A stretch of DNA of 64,000 nt from Pseudomonas sp. BN411 (GTDB taxonomy: Bacteria > Pseudomonadota > Gammaproteobacteria > Pseudomonadales > Pseudomonadaceae). Position numbers and translations under genes: made by a program. The notes under the pieces were generated by a model. The model searched no databases. It was not told where the DNA came from and saw only the letters and a list, made by a program, of their open reading frames with translations. Where the stretch lies: NCBI RefSeq assembly GCF_029871235.1, contig NZ_SSOM01000050.1, forward strand, positions 26,735 to 90,734, given 5' to 3'. Within the stretch, counting starts at the first letter, position 1. The number at the start of each line of letters is the position of its first letter. This document shows, piece after piece, positions 62,001-64,000 of this stretch.

Positions 62001-64000
62001 CAAGCGGCAGCACTGGCCTGGTGGCCGCGATCGGCACCGGCACCCTGGGCAGTGGCACGATCAACCTGACCGCAGGCTCCACGCTCGGCGTGGCCGGCAG
62101 CAGCCGTACCTTCAGCAACGACATCGTGCTGCTCGGTGATGCCACGCTGCGCACCGGCTCCCCGGCCACGGGCGCCGACAACATCACCTTCAGCGGCGTC
62201 ATCAGCGAAAGCGGCGGCGCGCGCAACCTGACCGTGAACGGCTACTCGGTCGCCGGCAACCACACCGACGTGGTCCTGTCCGGCAACAACACCTACACCG
62301 GCACGACCACGCTGCTCGGCGGCACCCTGAAGGTGGCGTCCGACGCCAACCTCGGCGGCGGCGACCTGGTGCTTGCCGGCGGCACGCTGGCCATCGGCGG
62401 CGCTACCACCATCGACAACAACGTGAGCGTGTCGGGCGGGGCGACCATCCGGACCGATGCGGCGACCACCCTGTCCGGCGTGATTTCCGGCGGCGCCACG
62501 CTGACCAAGAGCGGCAGCGAGACCCTGACGCTGACTGGTACCGAGACCCACAGCGGCACCACCAATATTTCCGCCGGTACCCTGGTGGTCAACGGCAGCA
62601 CGGCCGGCGCTACCACCGTGGGCAGCGGTGCCACCCTGGCCGGTATCGGAACGCTGGGCGGTGCTGTGACGGTGCAGAGCGGCGGTACGCTTGCTCCGGG
62701 AGGCAACGCAGCGGGCATCCTCACCATCAATGGCCCCCTCAGCATGGCGGCCGGAAGCACCCTGGCGCTGCAGATCAATGGCCTGATCGCGGGCTCGGGC
62801 CATGACCAGATCGTGGTGAACGGAACCGTGGACGTGAGCGGTGCCACCCTGGCCGTCACTCACGGCTACGCGCCGGGGGAGGGCGATACCTACACCATCA
62901 TCGACAACGATCTCGCCGATGGCGTGACCGGCAACTTCAGTGGTCTCCCCGAAGACGGCATCCAGGCCTCTGCTGGCAACGGCACCGTGCTGACCGCCAG
63001 CTACATCGGCGGCACCGGCAACGACGTCACCCTGGCCGCACCCATCTTCCCGAGGGTGACCGGTGTGACGTCCAGCAACGGCAATGGCCAGTACGGTATC
63101 GGCGATGTCATCACCATCACGGTGACCTTCGACGCCAGTGTCAACGTGACCGGCACCCCCCAACTGCTGCTGGAGACCGGTGTCTCCGACCGGACCCTCG
63201 ACTACGTTTCCGGTTCGGGCAGCAATACCCTGACCTTCAGCTACACGGTGCAGGCGGGTGACGTTGCGGCCGATCTCGACTATGCCTCCAGCGTGGCCCT
63301 GACCCTCAACGGCGGTACTATCAAGGGCGCTGCCAGCCAGGATGCCATCCTCACCCTGGCTGCCCCCGGCGCTGCCGGTTCCCTGGGGGCCAACAAGGCC
63401 CTGGTGGTCGATGGCATCCGGCCGTCCGCCAGCATCTCGCTCAGCGACAGCAACTTGAAGGCGGGCGAGACCAGCACCGTCACCATCACCTTCGACGAGG
63501 CGGTCACCGGCCTGACCACCGCCGATTTCACGGTGGCCAATGGTGTGCTGAGCAACCTCAGTTCCAGCGACGGCGGCATCACCTGGACCGCGACCCTGAC
63601 CCCAACAGCCAACAGCGTGAGCGCGGGCAACCTGATCACCCTGGACGCCGCCGGCTACACCGACGCGGCGGGCAACACCGGGGCGAACGCCACCACCTCC
63701 AGCGCCTACGCCATCGACACTCAGCGTCCGACCGCCACCATCACGGTCGCGGACAGCGCGTTGGCGGCGGGTGAAACCACCACTGTCACCATCACCTTCA
63801 GCGAGACAGTCACCGGCCTGACCACCGCCGACTTCACCGTGGCCAATGGCACCCTGAGCAATCTCAGCTCCAGCGACGGCGGCATCACCTGGACGGCCAC
63901 CCTGACGCCGACGGCGGGTACTACCAACACCGGCAATCTGATCACGCTGGACAACACCGGTGTGCAGGACGCGGCGGGCAACACCGGGCTGAACACCACC
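56051..64000 (+). CDS. Giant repeat protein with LEPR motif and DUF4347-like domain, 5' part; open at window edge
   Basis: At least 2650 residues with no stop. No Sec signal; instead LEPRMMFDGA at 26-35, typical of giant exported proteins with an N-terminal LEPR motif. DUF4347-like domain (about 83-235) has IHIISHGSEG (H137) and ILIYGCDVAKG (C180). A beta-sandwich part (about 245-390) is followed by two related modules (about residues 394-1422 and 1425-2330), each with a cadherin-like part and many autotransporter-type repeats (LTKTGxGTLTLSG). Ig-like domains begin near residue 2335. Only two cysteines occur (C180, C1580). Probably a surface adhesin or other secreted giant; the export signal would be at the C terminus outside the window. 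Likely substrate of the upstream HlyD/M50 genes by inference. Confidence 0.88.
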   Translation, partial: MFWSNKNKESGRPSQAEVRSPLALPLEPRMMFDGAVAATVADTAASQPTDTPDAQDTAAAESSSHDGLAATPTGGTSDQRQEVVFVDNGVKDYQQLVAAIKPGTEVVVLDSSKDGLQQIADYLDGRSGIDAIHIISHGSEGQVLLGTSVLDTGSVQQRADDLAAIGDSLKADGDILIYGCDVAKGSGQTLIQQIASLTAADVAASSDATGALSKGGDWNLEAQVGSLDAASLWQDAAPDYDSLLATVTLNDGWLNNGIDDWSYSDNQAAGDVLGTPDSIYLNVDTNAFNSPSVEFTINSVSGTAFNLDSITVRPLAGNLGDYQFEIYPTGNYAAKVASGLISNQPDQTIVITTNLQNITSFTVRFLDVIPGADPDEGSPANMDFLSFTTSPANAAPTLGNVNGDSVAWAGVGSAVTLDAGASATLADAELGALNGGNGNWAGASLILQRLNNAVSSDDFGFNTAGTLFTVSGNNLQFNGNTFATFTNTGGVLNITFTSSSAIATTALVNDVARHITYRSDTPAGDATVRFTLSDGTSSATANTTVTSDTIYITNTTDTATINAANGVSISEAVAIAAQDATGSQTLVFGSNFNGTVSLAGDLAINESLTLNADSASGLNITGSTITLGGGTALSFVNGSGDTATVSSTIAGSGALAKSGAGTLTLGSTSNSALWSGAVSVTGGTLTADTGTRLSTGNLTLDGGTLAMTVTGAAGTPTTFTNAITLGAGGGTISVAGGGGANIANFSGVISGSGSLTKTSPSILQLSGNNTYTGATNVTGGTLLVSHANALGTTAGGTTVSDGATVRIAGALTVAESFVVSGSGTSVSSVNYGAIHLVSGSSTLSGNVTLAGATDISAASGSTMTLSGALNGAFSLNKTDAGTLVLSNSGNEAGLTAGTSITAGTLSIANDDYLSSGTITLNGGTLAITGATTVDNAIALASAAAISTSANATVSGVLSGSGSLTKTGASTLTLSGSNTHSGAVNLTGGGLTLSGGSALGNSSAVTQSGSTVLTIATAETIGSLAGTGSVVLNAALTAGGDNTSTSYAGVISGSGFGITKQGSGTLTLTGNNSYTGATNVSAGGLTLNRVGGALDDNTSVAVASGATLTISADETIDALSGAGTVALGSSALTVGINGTSSTFSGAITGSGTLTLDGGGTFTLSGTNSGQSWGMQVLSGGTVSIAGDANLGSGTVQLNDGTLSVTSTGTIDNAITLGASAGRVSVDTGLALSLSGAIGGAGALTKTGSGTLTLSGGNNYSGTTTVSAGTLSVNGSTASATTVASGATLAGSGVLGGNVTVQSGGVLSPGNSAGTLTVNGDLQMNAGSVLAVEINGTTAGTQYDQIVVTGTVDVSGATLAVTHGYTPNLADSYVIFDNTGGSGITGTFSGLAEGASLIAGGNSTELTASYVGGTGNDFTLTAPTNTLPVVTGLDGDSTPYTAGTTVVLDAGGNAVVSDAEDDLVNWNGGSLVVQRYTGGSADPSANDLFGFDLSNANFSVNGNASSGDLQFAGLTFATYNYAGGVLTITFTGSSLPASTALVQDVVRNISYNNATPYGDANIRFALTDSLGGTVNSDVTLTCDTIYVDQSNDDAGGDAADGFSLREALARGAAQGGADTIRVVLADNSTITLGSGVTGGAGDTLDLDGANGLVITGSTITLGGAFTLNNGLTDTATIASTLAGSGTLTKTGAGTLTLTSTGNEAGYSGAIALNGGTLAVGNDDALGSGALQFDGGTFDVTSGGVTVDNAMAFGTGGGTLNANVDWTASGVFSGNGTLSKTGIFGTLTLSGTSAHTGTTTLGEGILAVGSDSNLGSGLVSVYGGTFSVTTNGQTIDNAFDITSRSGAIELGFGIEATLSGLITGSGDFFKSGSGTLNLTNLGNSASNWTFGQINGKTVVTSAGQIGGGILKLAGGTLAINANSTFTLNRTTQVISTVALDATGSGTGVVISLGGAMSGSGAFSLNAGDSQIYLSNASSLTGPLTLSSSGSTGLVAAIGTGTLGSGTINLTAGSTLGVAGSSRTFSNDIVLLGDATLRTGSPATGADNITFSGVISESGGARNLTVNGYSVAGNHTDVVLSGNNTYTGTTTLLGGTLKVASDANLGGGDLVLAGGTLAIGGATTIDNNVSVSGGATIRTDAATTLSGVISGGATLTKSGSETLTLTGTETHSGTTNISAGTLVVNGSTAGATTVGSGATLAGIGTLGGAVTVQSGGTLAPGGNAAGILTINGPLSMAAGSTLALQINGLIAGSGHDQIVVNGTVDVSGATLAVTHGYAPGEGDTYTIIDNDLADGVTGNFSGLPEDGIQASAGNGTVLTASYIGGTGNDVTLAAPIFPRVTGVTSSNGNGQYGIGDVITITVTFDASVNVTGTPQLLLETGVSDRTLDYVSGSGSNTLTFSYTVQAGDVAADLDYASSVALTLNGGTIKGAASQDAILTLAAPGAAGSLGANKALVVDGIRPSASISLSDSNLKAGETSTVTITFDEAVTGLTTADFTVANGVLSNLSSSDGGITWTATLTPTANSVSAGNLITLDAAGYTDAAGNTGANATTSSAYAIDTQRPTATITVADSALAAGETTTVTITFSETVTGLTTADFTVANGTLSNLSSSDGGITWTATLTPTAGTTNTGNLITLDNTGVQDAAGNTGLNTT
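57230..63050 (+). repeat. Internal duplication of a ~2.7-3.1 kb module in the giant gene
   Basis: The order GDS...VTLDAG, FNTAG/FDLSN...VNG, GVLNITFT / GVLTITFT, DTIYI/DTIYV, beta-repeats, then VTGTVDVSGATLAVTHGY-type end and YxGGTGND occurs first at about 57230-60315 and again at about 60325-63040. The second copy carries SLREALARG, a CSLREA-like motif; the first has SISEAVAIA. Confidence 0.7.
63419..64000 (+). repeat. Tandem Ig-like repeats of 102 codons
   Basis: Corresponding arginine codons at 63419 and 63725 are 306 bases apart. Both units share VTITF-TVTGLTTADFTVANG and LSNLSSSDGGITWTATLTPT nearly unchanged at DNA level, so duplication is recent or homogenised. The second unit runs off the window. 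Confidence 0.8.

Overview
The window is about 64 kb of high-GC chromosome from a Pseudomonas, probably of the P. aeruginosa / resinovorans / nitroreducens side of the genus. The evidence is gene content and order, recalled from memory and not searched. The first 22 kb (quiP, yfcG-like GST, SEC-C proteins, OmpA lipoproteins, dinG, pdxH, slyB-like, then the Mrp/Sha antiporter operon) follow the P. aeruginosa PAO1 block from about PA1032 to PA1059. A phhA-phhB-phhC/phhR block with arfB beside it matches PAO1 near PA0868-PA0873. A FabH-like / ECF sigma / anti-sigma / phosphate-porin block matches the PA3280s. No rRNA, tRNA, insertion sequence, integrase or CRISPR array was seen.

Layout. 1-7.5 kb: envelope and small housekeeping genes, including two tandem OmpA lipoproteins and a collagen-like exported protein. 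8-14 kb: dinG, a secreted clan GH-A glycosidase with a charged tail, and a serine esterase. 14-16.5 kb: a third OmpA lipoprotein, pdxH and a glycine-zipper lipoprotein. 16.7-22.4 kb: a six-gene, translationally coupled Mrp/Sha Na+/H+ antiporter operon. 22.5-27.9 kb: single genes (EamA, a GAPDH-type enzyme, a lipoprotein, DUF488, SDR, LysR, HIT). 28.4-30.3 kb: a FabH-like enzyme coupled to an ECF sigma factor and its zinc-type anti-sigma factor. 30.6-32.5 kb: OprP/OprO-type porin and arfB. 32.6-36.8 kb: phenylalanine catabolism (phhABC) divergent from phhR. 37-40.5 kb: three SMR transporters, LysR/azoR, and several palindromic repeats. 40.5-47.5 kb: an unusual large class A PBP, a methyltransferase, an amino-acid permease, a VOC protein and an aldo/keto reductase.

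The most unusual region is 47.7-64 kb. A coupled trio (HlyD adaptor; GAF-HlyD fusion; M50 metalloprotease-HlyD fusion) is followed by an aspartyl/asparaginyl beta-hydroxylase-like oxygenase, a sulfotransferase-like protein, a GNAT acetyltransferase, a DUF6916-type protein and two phage-tail-collar proteins. Last comes the 5' 7.95 kb of a giant gene still open at the window edge. Its product (at least 2650 residues) has no Sec signal. It starts with a LEPR-type motif and a DUF4347-like domain carrying a His-Gly / Gly-Cys pair like that of clan CD (caspase/gingipain-type) peptidases, then two copies of a roughly 900-residue beta-repeat module, then Ig-like repeats. I propose that this is one system: a giant surface protein with its own membrane protease-adaptor export machinery, candidate modifying enzymes and collar-type accessory proteins. 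The link is inferred from gene order; no experiment in the sequence proves it.
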